Shown piece by piece: positions 16,641-26,752 of a DNA stretch of 64,000 nt. The stretch is taken from contig CAWEXD010000008.1 in the NCBI GenBank assembly GCA_963812945.1, forward strand, positions 248,001 through 312,000, written 5' to 3'. The stretch is from DASRDR01 sp963812945 [NCBI: uncultured Candidatus Rokubacteria bacterium]. Lineage in GTDB: Bacteria; Methylomirabilota; Methylomirabilia; Rokubacteriales. The translations under genes were made by a program, and so were the position numbers. The notes under the pieces are model-generated. The model did no database searches, was not told where the DNA came from, and was given only the letters and a program-made list of their open reading frames with translations. Position 1 is the stretch's first letter. Each line of letters starts with the position of its first letter.

Positions 16641-17795
16641 TCAAAGCCCGGGCTCGTCGAGGCGGCCCAGCCAGGCTCCCGCCACCATGTTTCGCATCAT
16701 CTGCACCGTCCCGCCCGCGATGGTGAACATGCGCGCGTCGCGGACCATCCGCTCGAGCGGGAGATCCCGCGAGTAGCCGCTCGCGCCGAAGATCTGGAGG
16801 GCGTCGTTGGTGACCCGCACGGCCGTCTCGCTGGCCAGCGTCTTGGCCATCGCGGCCTCGATCATGTCCGGGAGCCCGTGCCCGGCGTTGGCCGCCGCGC
16901 GGTAGACGAGCTGTCGCGCGGCCTCCACCTGGAGCGCCATGTCCGCGACCATCCAGCGCAGCCCCTGGAAGTGCCCGATGGGTCGCCCGAACTGCTCGCG
17001 CTCCCCGGCGTACCGGACGGCGGCCTCGAGCGCCCCCTGGGCGAGGCCGAGCGCCACCGTCGCGGCGCCGAGGCGCTGGCCGTTGTAGGCGACCATGAGC
17101 CGCTTGAAGCCGCCCGCGGGGAGGAGCAGGTTGTCCCGCGGGACCCGGCAGCGGTCGAAGACGACCTCGCCTTCCGGGATGCCGCGCATCCCCATCGCCC
17201 GCTCGCGTCGAGTGACGGCCAGGCCCGGGGTGTCCGCCTCGACGATCAGGGCGCCGATCCCCTCCGGTCCCGGGACGCCGTCGAACCGGCAGAAGACCAC
17301 GTATGTTTGCGAGACGCCCGCCCCCGTGATCCACCGCTTCGTCCCGGTGAGCAGCCACGCGTCGCCACTCGGCTCGGCGGTGGTCTCGAGGTCGGAGGCG
17401 GCCGAGCCGGCGCCCGGCTCGGTGATGGCGATGGCTGGCTTGTCGCCCTGGACCACTCGCGGCAGGTACTTCCGCTTCTGCGCCTCGGAGCCGTACTCGA
17501 CGATCGCACCGACGGCACCCAGGTTCGAGTCGACGAGGATCCGCCCCGTCACGCCGCAGACGCGCGCCACCTGCTCGATCGCCAGGACGAGGTCGAGGAG
17601 CGCTTTGCCCTGGCCGCCGTAGGCGGGGGGGATGGTCATGCCCATGAGCCCTGCCTCGACGAGCTGCTTCACGTTGTCCCAGGGGTACTCCTCGCGCTCG
17701 TCCCAGCGCGCCGCGCGCTCGCGGAACTCGCGATCGGCGAGGGCCCGGGCCCGCGCCCGGATCTCCTCCTGCTCCGCCGTCAGCGGGAACCGCAT
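16641..17795 (-). CDS. Acyl-CoA dehydrogenase family protein (no canonical catalytic Glu seen)
   Basis: A 384-residue FAD flavoprotein of the acyl-CoA dehydrogenase fold. It shows MRFPLTAEQEEIRARAR, AIAITEPGAGS at the FAD/substrate site, KRWITGAG, and EREQFGRPIGHFQ. The C-terminal segment reads FTIAGGTVQMMRN, so the Glu of the usual YEGTSE is Gly, and the alternative helix-G position appears to be Gln. It may use another base or act on an unusual substrate. ATG start with GGAGGGCCC upstream. Confidence 0.85.
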   Translation of the reverse strand: MRFPLTAEQEEIRARARALADREFRERAARWDEREEYPWDNVKQLVEAGLMGMTIPPAYGGQGKALLDLVLAIEQVARVCGVTGRILVDSNLGAVGAIVEYGSEAQKRKYLPRVVQGDKPAIAITEPGAGSAASDLETTAEPSGDAWLLTGTKRWITGAGVSQTYVVFCRFDGVPGPEGIGALIVEADTPGLAVTRRERAMGMRGIPEGEVVFDRCRVPRDNLLLPAGGFKRLMVAYNGQRLGAATVALGLAQGALEAAVRYAGEREQFGRPIGHFQGLRWMVADMALQVEAARQLVYRAAANAGHGLPDMIEAAMAKTLASETAVRVTNDALQIFGASGYSRDLPLERMVRDARMFTIAGGTVQMMRNMVAGAWLGRLDEPGL

Positions 17796-18009
17796 GGGCC
17801 CTCCTCGACGCGCCGGCCGGCGCGCCCGATCACAGGCGCGACTCTAGGGCCGGCGGCGGGGACGGTCAAGCCGGTGGACGGTTCGGAAGCGTTGCGTCAC
17901 GATTGAGAAAGGGCGCCGGGCCCGCCCCACGGGGAACGTGGTGGCGGGGCCGGACGTTCCAGGAGAGAGGACTCCCACGCGCTCGGAAGGGAGTCCGGTC
18001 GGAGGGCAC

Positions 18010-18570
18010 ATGATGGACCGACTGATGACGCTCGCGACGTGGGCCTTGGCGCTCGGCCTCGCCACCCTGATGCTCGTGGCCAGCCCCCCTGGCGTGGGTG
18101 CCGACGGCGCCGGCGGAGGGGGTGGAGCCGGTGGAGGTGGCGGGGGCGGTGGAGGGGCCGACGGAGCGAGCGGGAAGGCAGAGGATCCCGAGTACACCGC
18201 CGGCGTGCAGGCGATCAAGGCGGGGCGATACGCGGCCGCCATCCCGCTCCTCGAAGGCGTCGTGAAGCGGGACGGCGCCAACGCCGACGCCCACAACTGG
18301 CTCGCGTACGCCGTGCGCAAGAACGGCGACCCGGCCCGCTCGATCCCGATCTACCAGAAGGCCCTGTCCATCGATCCCAAGCACCGCGGAGCCCACGAGT
18401 ACATCGGGGAGGCGTACCTGGCGCTCGACAACCTGCCGAAGGCCAAGGAGCACCTTGCCCGCCTCGACAAGCTGTGCTTCTTCCCCTGCTCCGAGTACAA
18501 GGACCTGAAGAAAGCCGTGCAAGACTACGAGTCGAGCGGCGGCAAGGTCAAACCCGCCGCCGCCCGCTGA
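18010..18570 (+). CDS. Secreted TPR-containing protein with glycine-rich linker
   Basis: 186 residues. An N-terminal signal peptide (LMTLATWALALGLATLMLVA) is followed by a nearly pure Gly/Ala linker (about residues 37-55). Three TPR-like helix pairs follow (YTAGVQAIKAGRYAAAIPLL; ADAHNWLAYAVRK; HRGAHEYIGEAYLALDNL), and a Cys pair (LCFFPCSEYKDLK) near the end could form a disulfide. Start at ATG 18010 (or the adjacent 18013) after GGAGGG. Likely a periplasmic scaffold; partner unknown. Confidence 0.72.
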   Translation: MMDRLMTLATWALALGLATLMLVASPPGVGADGAGGGGGAGGGGGGGGGADGASGKAEDPEYTAGVQAIKAGRYAAAIPLLEGVVKRDGANADAHNWLAYAVRKNGDPARSIPIYQKALSIDPKHRGAHEYIGEAYLALDNLPKAKEHLARLDKLCFFPCSEYKDLKKAVQDYESSGGKVKPAAAR

Positions 18571-18740
18571 CCAGAGCCAGTCCGGATCCGCCCCTGCTGG
18601 CGGTGCCCCTCGCTCACCAAGGGGCGCCGCCCGCCGCTCCGCATCGGCGCCGCCAGCGCCACCAGTGCCGCCAGCGCGGATGGTAGACTGCCGTCGGCCG
18701 GCTCGCGGCGCGATCCGAGCCGGCCCTCGGGAGAACAGAG

Positions 18741-20735
18741 ATGACCGGCTCGGTGCCCCGCCCGTCCCGTCCCATGGTTCCGGAGGACCTCTTCCGCATC
18801 CGCTTCGTCAGCGATCCCCAGCTCCGTCCGGACGGGCGCCGCGTCGCGTTCGTGGTGACCACGCTCTCCGAGGAGCGGGACGAGTACCTCTCCACCATCT
18901 GGGTGGTCGATGTGGACGGCGGAGAGGCCCGGCCGTTCACTCGAGGCCCGCGCCGCGACACGGCCCCGCGCTGGTCGCCGGACGGCCGGTGGCTCGCCTT
19001 CGTGTCCGAGCGCGAGCGGAAGGCGAAGGGTCAGCTTCACGTGATGCCCGCCGACGGAGGCGAGCCCGTCCGGCTCACGGACCTGAGACACGGGGTGTCG
19101 AGCCCGGCCTGGTCGCCGGACGGTACCCGGCTCGCCTTCGTGGCGCGCGTCGGGGGGTGGGAGGAGCCCACGGACGAGGAGGAGCGCGCGCGCTCCAAGC
19201 CGCCGCGCGTCATCGACGTCCTCAAGTACAAGTCGAACGGGACCGGCTTCATCTACGACCGGCCGCGCCATGTGTTCGTGGTCGGGGCGGAGGGCGGCCC
19301 AGCGCGCCAGGTGACGGAGGGGTCCTTCGATCATCAATACCCCGCCTGGTCGCCGGACGGCCGGTGGGTGGCGTTCACGGCCGCGCGCCACGAGGATCGC
19401 GACGAGGACAGCGCGGCCGACGTCTGGATCGCGCCGGCCGGGGGCGGGGAGCCGCGCCGGCTGACGTCGACGGCCGGTCCCGCGTCCTGGCCGTCGTTCT
19501 CGCCCGATGGCCGGACGGTCGTCTACCTCGGGCATGCCCATCCGCGCGACGTCTCCCGGCACCACCGCGTGTGGGCGGTCCCGGTCGCCGGCGGCCCGCC
19601 GGCATGCCTCACCGCGGCCCTCGACCGGAACTGCGAGCCGATGATGGGCGCGGTCGGCCCGCAATGGCTTGGGGCCACGGGCGCGCTCCTCTTCCAGGTG
19701 GAGGACGCGGGCGACGTCCCGCTCTACGCGGTGAGGGCGACCGGCGGCGCGCCGCCGGAGCGCCGGATCGGCGGCACCCGCCAGGTGACCGCCTTCTCCG
19801 CTTCGGGTGACGGCACGCTCGTCGCGTTCACCGCGACCGACGACCTGTCGCCTTCCGAGATCTTCGTCTGTCGGGCCGACGGAACCGGCGAGCGCCAGCT
19901 GACGGATCTGAACCGCGAGTGGAAGGCGGAGGTCGCGCTGGCCCGACCGGAGCGCTTCCGGTTCGAGCGCGCCGGCTTCACCGTCGACGGCTGGGTGATG
20001 CCGCCGGTCGGCCGGGAGGCGGGGCGCCGCTACGCCTCGCTGCTCCAGGTGCACGGCGGTCCCGCGAGCCAGTACGGCCACCGCTTCTTCGACGAGTTCC
20101 AGGTCTACGCGGGGGCGGGCTACGGCGTCGTCTACCTGAATCCCCGGGGCAGTCGCGGGTACGGCGAGACGTTCGCGCGGGCGGTCGTCGGCGACTGGGG
20201 CGGGGGCGACTACGCCGACGTGATGGCGGGACTGGACGAGGCGCTCCGCCGGTTCGACTTCCTCGACCCGGAACGGCTGGGAGTGATGGGCGGGAGCTAC
20301 GGCGGCTTCATGACGAGCTGGATCGTCGGCCACACCGACCGTTTCCGCGCCGCCTGCTCGGAGCGCGCGGTCAACGCCGCCTGGAGCATGTACGGGACCA
20401 GCGACATCGGTCACGCGTTCCAGGAGGCCCACGCCGAGGGCCGGCCGCCCTGGGACGACCTCAAGTGGTACCTCGACCACTCGCCCCTCTCCTACGTCCG
20501 GGACATTCGCACGCCGCTTCTCATCATCCACTCCGAGGACGATCTCCGGTGCCCGATGGAGCAGGCGGAGCAGCTCTTCGTCGCCCTGAAGAAGCTCCGC
20601 CGCCCGGTGCGTTTCGTCCGGTTCCCGGACGAGGACCACGAGCTCTCGCGCTCCGGCCGGCCGCGGCACCGGCTCGCACGGTTCCGGATCCTGCTGGAGT
20701 GGTTTCAGGAGCACTTGCCGGCGGGCCCATCCTGA
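18741..20735 (+). CDS. S9 family prolyl oligopeptidase/acylaminoacyl peptidase
   Basis: 664 residues. The N-terminal half is a TolB-like beta-propeller with repeated WSPDGRWLAF-type blades. The C-terminal half is an alpha/beta-hydrolase with the nucleophile motif GGSYGGFM near residue 515, an acidic residue in HSEDDLRCP near 597 and the catalytic His in EDHELSR near 632. It would cleave short peptides or acylated amino acids. No clear signal peptide, so probably cytoplasmic. A TAGACT hexamer 51 bases upstream may be a -10 element. Confidence 0.92.
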   Translation: MTGSVPRPSRPMVPEDLFRIRFVSDPQLRPDGRRVAFVVTTLSEERDEYLSTIWVVDVDGGEARPFTRGPRRDTAPRWSPDGRWLAFVSERERKAKGQLHVMPADGGEPVRLTDLRHGVSSPAWSPDGTRLAFVARVGGWEEPTDEEERARSKPPRVIDVLKYKSNGTGFIYDRPRHVFVVGAEGGPARQVTEGSFDHQYPAWSPDGRWVAFTAARHEDRDEDSAADVWIAPAGGGEPRRLTSTAGPASWPSFSPDGRTVVYLGHAHPRDVSRHHRVWAVPVAGGPPACLTAALDRNCEPMMGAVGPQWLGATGALLFQVEDAGDVPLYAVRATGGAPPERRIGGTRQVTAFSASGDGTLVAFTATDDLSPSEIFVCRADGTGERQLTDLNREWKAEVALARPERFRFERAGFTVDGWVMPPVGREAGRRYASLLQVHGGPASQYGHRFFDEFQVYAGAGYGVVYLNPRGSRGYGETFARAVVGDWGGGDYADVMAGLDEALRRFDFLDPERLGVMGGSYGGFMTSWIVGHTDRFRAACSERAVNAAWSMYGTSDIGHAFQEAHAEGRPPWDDLKWYLDHSPLSYVRDIRTPLLIIHSEDDLRCPMEQAEQLFVALKKLRRPVRFVRFPDEDHELSRSGRPRHRLARFRILLEWFQEHLPAGPS

Positions 20736-20781
20736 GCGACGCGCCGCCGGGGTCGCGGAACCGCGACGCGCGGGCCCCGTC

Positions 20782-21900
20782 GTGAGGCGGCTCGTGCTGG
20801 TGGGCGGCGGTCACGCCCACGTCCACCTCCTGGCGGCGCTCGCCGCCCGCCCGCTTCCCGGTGTCGAGGTCATCCTCGTCTCACCGTCGCCGCACCACCA
20901 CTATTCCGGCATGGTGCCCGGCTTCCTGCAGGGCGTGTACGCCGAGGCGCAGCTGACGCTCGATCTCGCGTGGCTGGCCGGCCGCGCCGGGGCCCGGCTG
21001 GTCGAGGCGATGGCCGGGCGGATCGACGTGACCGGGCGCGCCGTCGACGCGGGCGGCGAACGCCTGCCGTTCGACGTCCTGTCCCTCGACGTGGGCGCCG
21101 ATCCCGCCGGCCTCGACGTGCCGGGCGTGCGCGAGCACGCGGTCACCATCCGCCCGATGCGGCAGGCAGTCTCGCTCCGGGCACGGATCGACGCGCTCGG
21201 GCGCGCCGCGCGGGGGAATCCGGTGCGCGCCGTCGTCGGGGGAGCGGGCGCCGGGGGCGTCGAGGTCGCGCTGGCTCTTCACCGGCGGATCCACGCGGTC
21301 GGCGCGCGACCCGAGGTCGCCCTCGTCGAGGCCGCGCCACACGTGCTCCCCGACTACGCCCTGCCGGTGCGCCAGCGGGCGGCGCGCATTCTCGCCCGGC
21401 GCGGCATCGCGGTCACGACGGGACGTGCCGTCGACCGGGTAGACAGGGAGTGGGTTCGGCTCACGGACGGGGCGCGGCTTCCGGCGGACCTGGTCGTCTG
21501 GCTCGCGGGGGCGGCGGGCCCCGGGCTTCTGGCCGGGTCAGGCCTTCCGCTCGACGCCCGCGGCTTCTTGCTCGTCGATGCCACGCTCCGGGCAGTGGAC
21601 GGCTCCCCTGTCTGGGCCGCCGGCGACTGCGCGACCCTCGCGGACCACCCGGAGACACCGAAGGCGGGAGTCTACGCGGTTCGCCAGGGACCGGTGCTGG
21701 CCCGGAACCTCCGGGCGGCCCTCGGCGACGGGACACCCCGCGCGTACGTCCCCCAGAAGACCTTCCTGTCGCTGCTCAACACGGCCGATGGAAAGGCGCT
21801 CCTCCGCTGGCACGGCCTCGTCAGCCACTCTCGCTTCGCGTGGTGGCTCAAGGATCGGATCGACCGCCGCTTCGTGCGCGGGTACTGCCCGCCCCCCTAG
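20782..21900 (+). CDS. NDH-2-like FAD oxidoreductase of the SelD-associated type
   Basis: 372 residues. It begins VRRLVLVGGGHAHVHLL, with an FAD dinucleotide-binding motif, continues with HHHYSGMVPGFLQGVY, has a second nucleotide site VVGGAGAGGVEVAL and ends SRFAWWLKDRIDRRFVRGY. This is the layout of the FAD/NADH domain fused to selenide, water dikinase in some bacteria, here without the SelD kinase half. It is next to a rSAM/selenodomain-type operon on the opposite strand. GTG start 46 bases after the peptidase stop. Confidence 0.8.
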   Translation: MRRLVLVGGGHAHVHLLAALAARPLPGVEVILVSPSPHHHYSGMVPGFLQGVYAEAQLTLDLAWLAGRAGARLVEAMAGRIDVTGRAVDAGGERLPFDVLSLDVGADPAGLDVPGVREHAVTIRPMRQAVSLRARIDALGRAARGNPVRAVVGGAGAGGVEVALALHRRIHAVGARPEVALVEAAPHVLPDYALPVRQRAARILARRGIAVTTGRAVDRVDREWVRLTDGARLPADLVVWLAGAAGPGLLAGSGLPLDARGFLLVDATLRAVDGSPVWAAGDCATLADHPETPKAGVYAVRQGPVLARNLRAALGDGTPRAYVPQKTFLSLLNTADGKALLRWHGLVSHSRFAWWLKDRIDRRFVRGYCPPP

Positions 21901-21990
21901 GTTGCGACCGGCCCTCTTGCGCAATCGGGGGAGGCCGGCCTACGGTGGATCCGCTTCCGGGCCACCCTGGCGGAGAGAGGATGGCGGGCC

Positions 21991-22224
21991 ATGGGACGTC
22001 GAGCGCTGTTCTGGTCCGGCGCGGTGCTGGCCGCGCTCATCGTGCAGCAGATCGCGGTCCGGTCGTTCGGCCCGGACGCGAATCGGTGGCTCGGGATGGC
22101 CCTCCTCATCGCGGTCCTGCTCTCGGTGCCGGCGATCCTCCTGACGAGCCGCGTGGAGGGGGTCAGCCGGTGGCGCCGGTGGCGCGAGGCGCGCCGGCGC
22201 GCCCTCAAGCACCACCGGAGCTGA
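21991..22224 (+). CDS. Small membrane protein, hypothetical
   Basis: 77 residues with two predicted membrane segments (about 8-24 and 34-51) and a strongly basic tail (RWRRWREARRRALKHHR). ATG at 21991; a purine-rich GGAGAGAGG is about 11 bases upstream. Its 3' end overlaps the 3' end of the GT2 gene on the other strand by 20 bases. No family recognised. Confidence 0.5.
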   Translation: MGRRALFWSGAVLAALIVQQIAVRSFGPDANRWLGMALLIAVLLSVPAILLTSRVEGVSRWRRWREARRRALKHHRS

Positions 22225-22933
22225 TCCGCGCGGCCTCCGACGGGACCGGCGTGGAGGTTCCGTAGTACCAGCGGTGGAGGCGCGCCGGCCGGACGCCGCA
22301 GACGTACAAGAAGCGTAGCGCCCACATCAGGACGACCGTCCGCGCCACCCCCTCGCGCTCCCACTTGCGTCCCGAGGTCGTGACGCGAAGACGCAGCGCG
22401 GTCAGGCGACCGGCGCGCTTCAGTCGGCGGGTCAGCTCGACGTCCTCCATGAGGGCGATGTCCGCGTAGCCGCCGAGCGCCTCGAACGTCGCCCGGCGCA
22501 CGAAGATCGCCTGGTCCCCGGTGCAGATGCCCGTCAGTCGTGATCGCGCGTTCATGAGCCGGGCGATCAGCCGGAACGCCGGCCGGAGGCTGTCGAAGCG
22601 GACGTCGAAGCGGCCGTAGACGACCGCCGGGTCCGCCAGCGCGCTCAGGACGGCCTCGGCCGCCCCCGGCGGCAGGCGCGTGTCCGCGTGGAGGAACAGC
22701 AGGGCGTCGCCGCTCGCCGCCGCGGCCCCTGCGTTCATCTGGCGGGCGCGGCCGCGACCGCTTGCGACGACGCGTACGCCCGGGATCCGAGCGGCGACCT
22801 CGGGGCTTCCGTCCGCGCTGCCACCGTCCACCACGATCACCTCGGCGCCGGGGCAGGTCGCGGCGAGATCCGGCAGCAGCGTCTCCAGGTGGCGGGCTTC
22901 GTCGAGGACGGGGATGACGATCGACAGCCGCAC
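22205..22933 (-). CDS. GT2 family glycosyltransferase, TIGR04283 (rSAM/selenodomain-associated) type
   Basis: A 242-residue GT-A glycosyltransferase. It begins LSIVIPVLDEARHL and has the donor-site VVDGGSADGS, the LFLHADTRLP metal motif and the GDQAIFVRR segment typical of the rSAM/selenodomain-associated transferase 2 family. Metal-dependent transfer of a sugar from a nucleotide donor is expected. It is the last gene of the operon from 26643, 10 bases after TVP38. The company suggests a role in making an arsenic- or selenium-containing sugar (inference). Confidence 0.85.
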   Translation of the reverse strand: MRLSIVIPVLDEARHLETLLPDLAATCPGAEVIVVDGGSADGSPEVAARIPGVRVVASGRGRARQMNAGAAAASGDALLFLHADTRLPPGAAEAVLSALADPAVVYGRFDVRFDSLRPAFRLIARLMNARSRLTGICTGDQAIFVRRATFEALGGYADIALMEDVELTRRLKRAGRLTALRLRVTTSGRKWEREGVARTVVLMWALRFLYVCGVRPARLHRWYYGTSTPVPSEAARISSGGA

Positions 22934-22943
22934 GGTCAGGGGA

Positions 22944-23678
22944 TTACCGGTCCGGTGAGAGGAGCTCTCCGGCGACCCGGCTCCGGCGAGCGAGCCACGC
23001 GGGCGTGAGCGAGATGAGGACGATGAGGAGCGCCGCGCCGGCCAGCATCCAGACAGTCCGGCGGGCCGCGCCGCCCGAAAGCGCTCCGCCGGCCAGCGTG
23101 AAGGCGACGGTCGCCGGGAGCATGCACGCCCAGGACACGCCGACGTAGGTCCAGAAGGGGATCCGCGTGAGGCCGTACGCGAAGTTCTGCAGGTTGAACG
23201 GAAAGAGCGGGACCAGGCGCGTGACCATCAGGATGCGCCAGCCGTGGCGCTCGACGGTGGCGTCGAGTCGCGCGAGCCGAGGGCTCTCTTCCATCCAGCG
23301 TTCGACCGTGTCGCGCGCAAGGTAGCGGGCCACGAGGAACGCGAGCGCGGCGGCCAGGGTCGAGGCGATCGACACGTACACCGTGCCCCACAGCGGGCCG
23401 AACGCGAGGCCCCCGAGGAGGGTCAGGGGGAGCGCGGGGACGAACAGCAGCTCCGCCAGGACGTAGCCCGCCACGTACAGGACCGGGCCCCAGGCCCCGT
23501 AGGCCTCGATCGCCGGCCGCAGCTGCGTCAACCGATCCGGCCGCGCCCAGTCGTGGAGCCCAAGGCTCCAGGCGAGCGTGCCCGCCGCCACCAGAGCGAC
23601 GGCCAGGAGGACCAGGCGGCCGGGAGCTCGGGCGCGGCCAGAGACGCGGCCGGGGCTCCCGGCGCGCATTCGGGTCAC
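22944..23678 (-). CDS. TVP38/TMEM64 (DedA-like, SNARE-associated) membrane protein
   Basis: A 244-residue integral membrane protein with about six hydrophobic segments. The family signature is RLVPLFPFNLQNFAYGLTRI (about residues 150-170), preceded by GGLAFGPLWGTVYVSIAST. Members share a fold with DedA lipid scramblase-like proteins. The GTG at 23678 overlaps the TGA of the upstream oxidoreductase (GTGA), giving translational coupling; ATG 23669 is an alternative. TVP38 and a MerA-like oxidoreductase are frequent partners. Confidence 0.85.
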   Translation of the reverse strand: MTRMRAGSPGRVSGRARAPGRLVLLAVALVAAGTLAWSLGLHDWARPDRLTQLRPAIEAYGAWGPVLYVAGYVLAELLFVPALPLTLLGGLAFGPLWGTVYVSIASTLAAALAFLVARYLARDTVERWMEESPRLARLDATVERHGWRILMVTRLVPLFPFNLQNFAYGLTRIPFWTYVGVSWACMLPATVAFTLAGGALSGGAARRTVWMLAGAALLIVLISLTPAWLARRSRVAGELLSPDR

Positions 23679-25194
23679 CGCGTCCACCGGAGCCACGTCC
23701 GGAGCGCCGTCTGGGTCAGAGGCGTCAGCTTGGTCCGCTGGTACCGGTCGGCCACTCGGCGAATGGCCTCGCCCTGCGTGGGGTAGGGGTGGATCACGCC
23801 GGAGAGCTGGCTGACCCGGATCCCGGCGACCATGGCCAGGGTCAGCTCGCTGATCATCTCGCCCGCCCGGCGCGCGACGATGGTGGCGCCGACGATCCGG
23901 TCGGTGCCCTTCCGGACGTACACCTTGACGAACCCCTCCGTCTCGCCGTCGATGCGCGCCCGGTCCGTGTCCTTCATGTGGCGCACCAGCGTGTCGACGG
24001 CCACGCCCCGCTCGCGGGCCTCGCGCTCGTTCCAGCCGACGTGCGCCACCTCCGGGTCCGTGTACGTGCACCACGGCATGACCAGGGCGCTGAGCCGACG
24101 CCGGCCCGACGGCCGGAAGAGCGCGTTGCGAATGACGATTCGCGCGGCCGCATCGGCTGCGTGGGTGAGCTTCCACCCGAGGCACACGTCGCCGGCGGCG
24201 TAGATGCGCGGGTTCGTCGTCCGCAGGTGGTCGTCCACCACGATGCCCTCGCTCGTGTAGCGCACGCCGGCGGCCTCCAGCCCGAGCCCCTCGACGTTCG
24301 GAAGGCGGCCGGTGCCGACCAGGATCTGGTCGGCCTCCACGGCCTCCTCCCCTTCTCCTGCCCGGTAGCGCAGCACCTTGCGGGTCCCTTCCCGGCCGAC
24401 GCCGACGATCGCGGCGCCGGGGACGACGCGCACGCCGTCCCGGAGGAGCGCCTGCCGGACGATCTCGGCCGCGTCCGGGTCCTCGCGGGGCATGAGCTGC
24501 GCCCCGTCGGTCAGGAGCGTGACCTCCGCGCCGAGGCGACGGAACGCCTGGGCCAGCTCGCACCCGATCGGGCCCCCGCCCACCACCGCCAGGTGACCGG
24601 GCCGCTCGGTCAGGTCGAAGACGGTCTCGCTCGTCAGGAATCCTGCGTCGTCGAGACCCGGGATCGGCGGGACCGCCGGTCGCGCCCCGCTGGCCACGAC
24701 GGACTTGGCGAAGCGGAGGGTGCGCCCCTCGACGGCGAGGGTGTCGCGTCCCGTGAAGCGCGCCTCGCCGAGGAACACGTCGACCCCGTACTCCTGGCGA
24801 TAGCGCCAGACCGAATCGTGCTGGCTGATCTCGGCGCGAACGCGCCGGACCCGCTCCATCACCGCCCCGAAGTCGATCGTCACGCCCTCGGGGACCTTCA
24901 CGCCGAGCGCCGCCGCCTCTCGCAGCTCGCCGATGACACGCGAGGCGCGGATGATCGTCTTCGAGGGGACGCAGCCCGTGTTCAGGCAATCGCCGCCCAT
25001 GAGGTGCCGCTCGACCAGGGCGACCCGGGCGCCGAGCGTGGCGGAGGCCGCGGCGGTCACGAGGCCGGCCGTGCCCGCGCCGACGACGACCAGGTTGTAG
25101 CGCGGGGCCGGCTCCGGGTTCCGCCAGCCGGGGGGGTGGACGTTCTCGATCAGCGCCCGGTTGTGGGCGTCGTCCGGGATCGGCGGCCCCGGCC

Positions 25195-25198
<4 letters not shown>
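23675..25198 (-). CDS. MerA-like pyridine nucleotide-disulfide oxidoreductase
   Basis: A 507-residue flavoprotein of the mercuric reductase / lipoamide dehydrogenase class. It has the FAD site VVVGAGTAGL near 37-46, the redox pair C71-x4-C76 in GGDCLNTGCVPSK, the NAD(P) site AVVGGGPIGCE, YAAGDVCLG and the C-terminal HPYPTQGE with the active-site His. It lacks an N-terminal metal-binding HMA domain and a C-terminal Cys pair, so true mercuric reductase activity is unlikely. The GTG start overlaps the ArsS TGA. It probably supplies electrons or dithiol reduction to the operon's pathway. Confidence 0.88.
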
Positions 25199-26307
<1,109 letters not shown>

Positions 26308-26643
26308 CTACATCATTCCCGCGTGCCGCGCGTGCTCGAGCATCTGCACGCCGTGAACCATCGACGCTCCGCCCCGGATGGCCGCGGCCACGTGGACGGC
26401 TTCCGTCATCTGCTCGAGGTCGGCGCCCTTCTCGAGACACGTCTTCGTGTACGCGTCGATGCAGTACGGGCACTGGACGGCGTGCGCGACGCCGAGCGCG
26501 ATCAGCGCCTTCTCCCGCTCGCCGAGCGCACCCTCGGCGAAGACCGCGTTGTACCAGGCGAAGAACTTCTCGGCGAGGTCCGGGTTGCCCTGGGCGATGT
26601 TCCCGAACTTCCCGAGGTGCTCCGGCGCGTAGTAGGTCTCCAT
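26308..26643 (-). CDS. Arsenosugar-biosynthesis-associated carboxymuconolactone decarboxylase (AhpD-like) protein
   Basis: A 111-residue AhpD-fold protein. It begins METYYAPEHLGKFGNI and carries the redox pair C58-x2-C61 (QCPYCIDAYTK) with a downstream His in EAVHVAAAI. This matches the peroxidase-like protein that usually travels with arsS. It is first in the operon, with GGAGGAG before its ATG. It may reduce a peroxide or a pentavalent arsenic species (inference). Confidence 0.85.
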   Translation of the reverse strand: METYYAPEHLGKFGNIAQGNPDLAEKFFAWYNAVFAEGALGEREKALIALGVAHAVQCPYCIDAYTKTCLEKGADLEQMTEAVHVAAAIRGGASMVHGVQMLEHARHAGMM

Positions 26644-26658
26644 CGAAGAACTCCTCCG

Positions 26659-26725
26659 GTGGCCGCGTGGGCCACGTTCGCTGGCGTCGCGCGGGACGCG
26701 ACGTCGCCAGCGTCGCTCGCGACGC
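26659..26725 (-). terminator. Cluster of GC-rich hairpins between the OYE and arsS operons
   Basis: Three inverted repeats are packed here: GTGGCC/GGCCAC (26659-26675), CGCTGGCG/CGCCAGCG with an inner TCGCG/CGCGA (26679-26712), and GCGTCGC/GCGACGC (26710-26725). They lie just past the OYE stop and before the CMD gene. There is no T-run, so this could be a Rho-type end, an attenuator or a protein site. Confidence 0.35.
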
Positions 26726-26729
26726 CTAT

Positions 26730-26752
26730 TTCGGTTGTCAAGACGCTGTCAA
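26730..26752 (-). promoter_or_regulatory. Possible -35 elements for the arsS-type operon
   Basis: Two perfect TTGACA hexamers lie on the minus strand at 26752-26747 and 26741-26736, at the very end of the OYE gene. No good TATAAT-like -10 follows at the right distance (AATAGG is the best), so the promoter call is weak. Confidence 0.3.

Noticed and set aside
26644-26737. Classical intrinsic terminator after the OYE gene
   Set aside because: Hairpins are strong but no T-run follows on the minus strand, so only a low-confidence hairpin cluster is listed.
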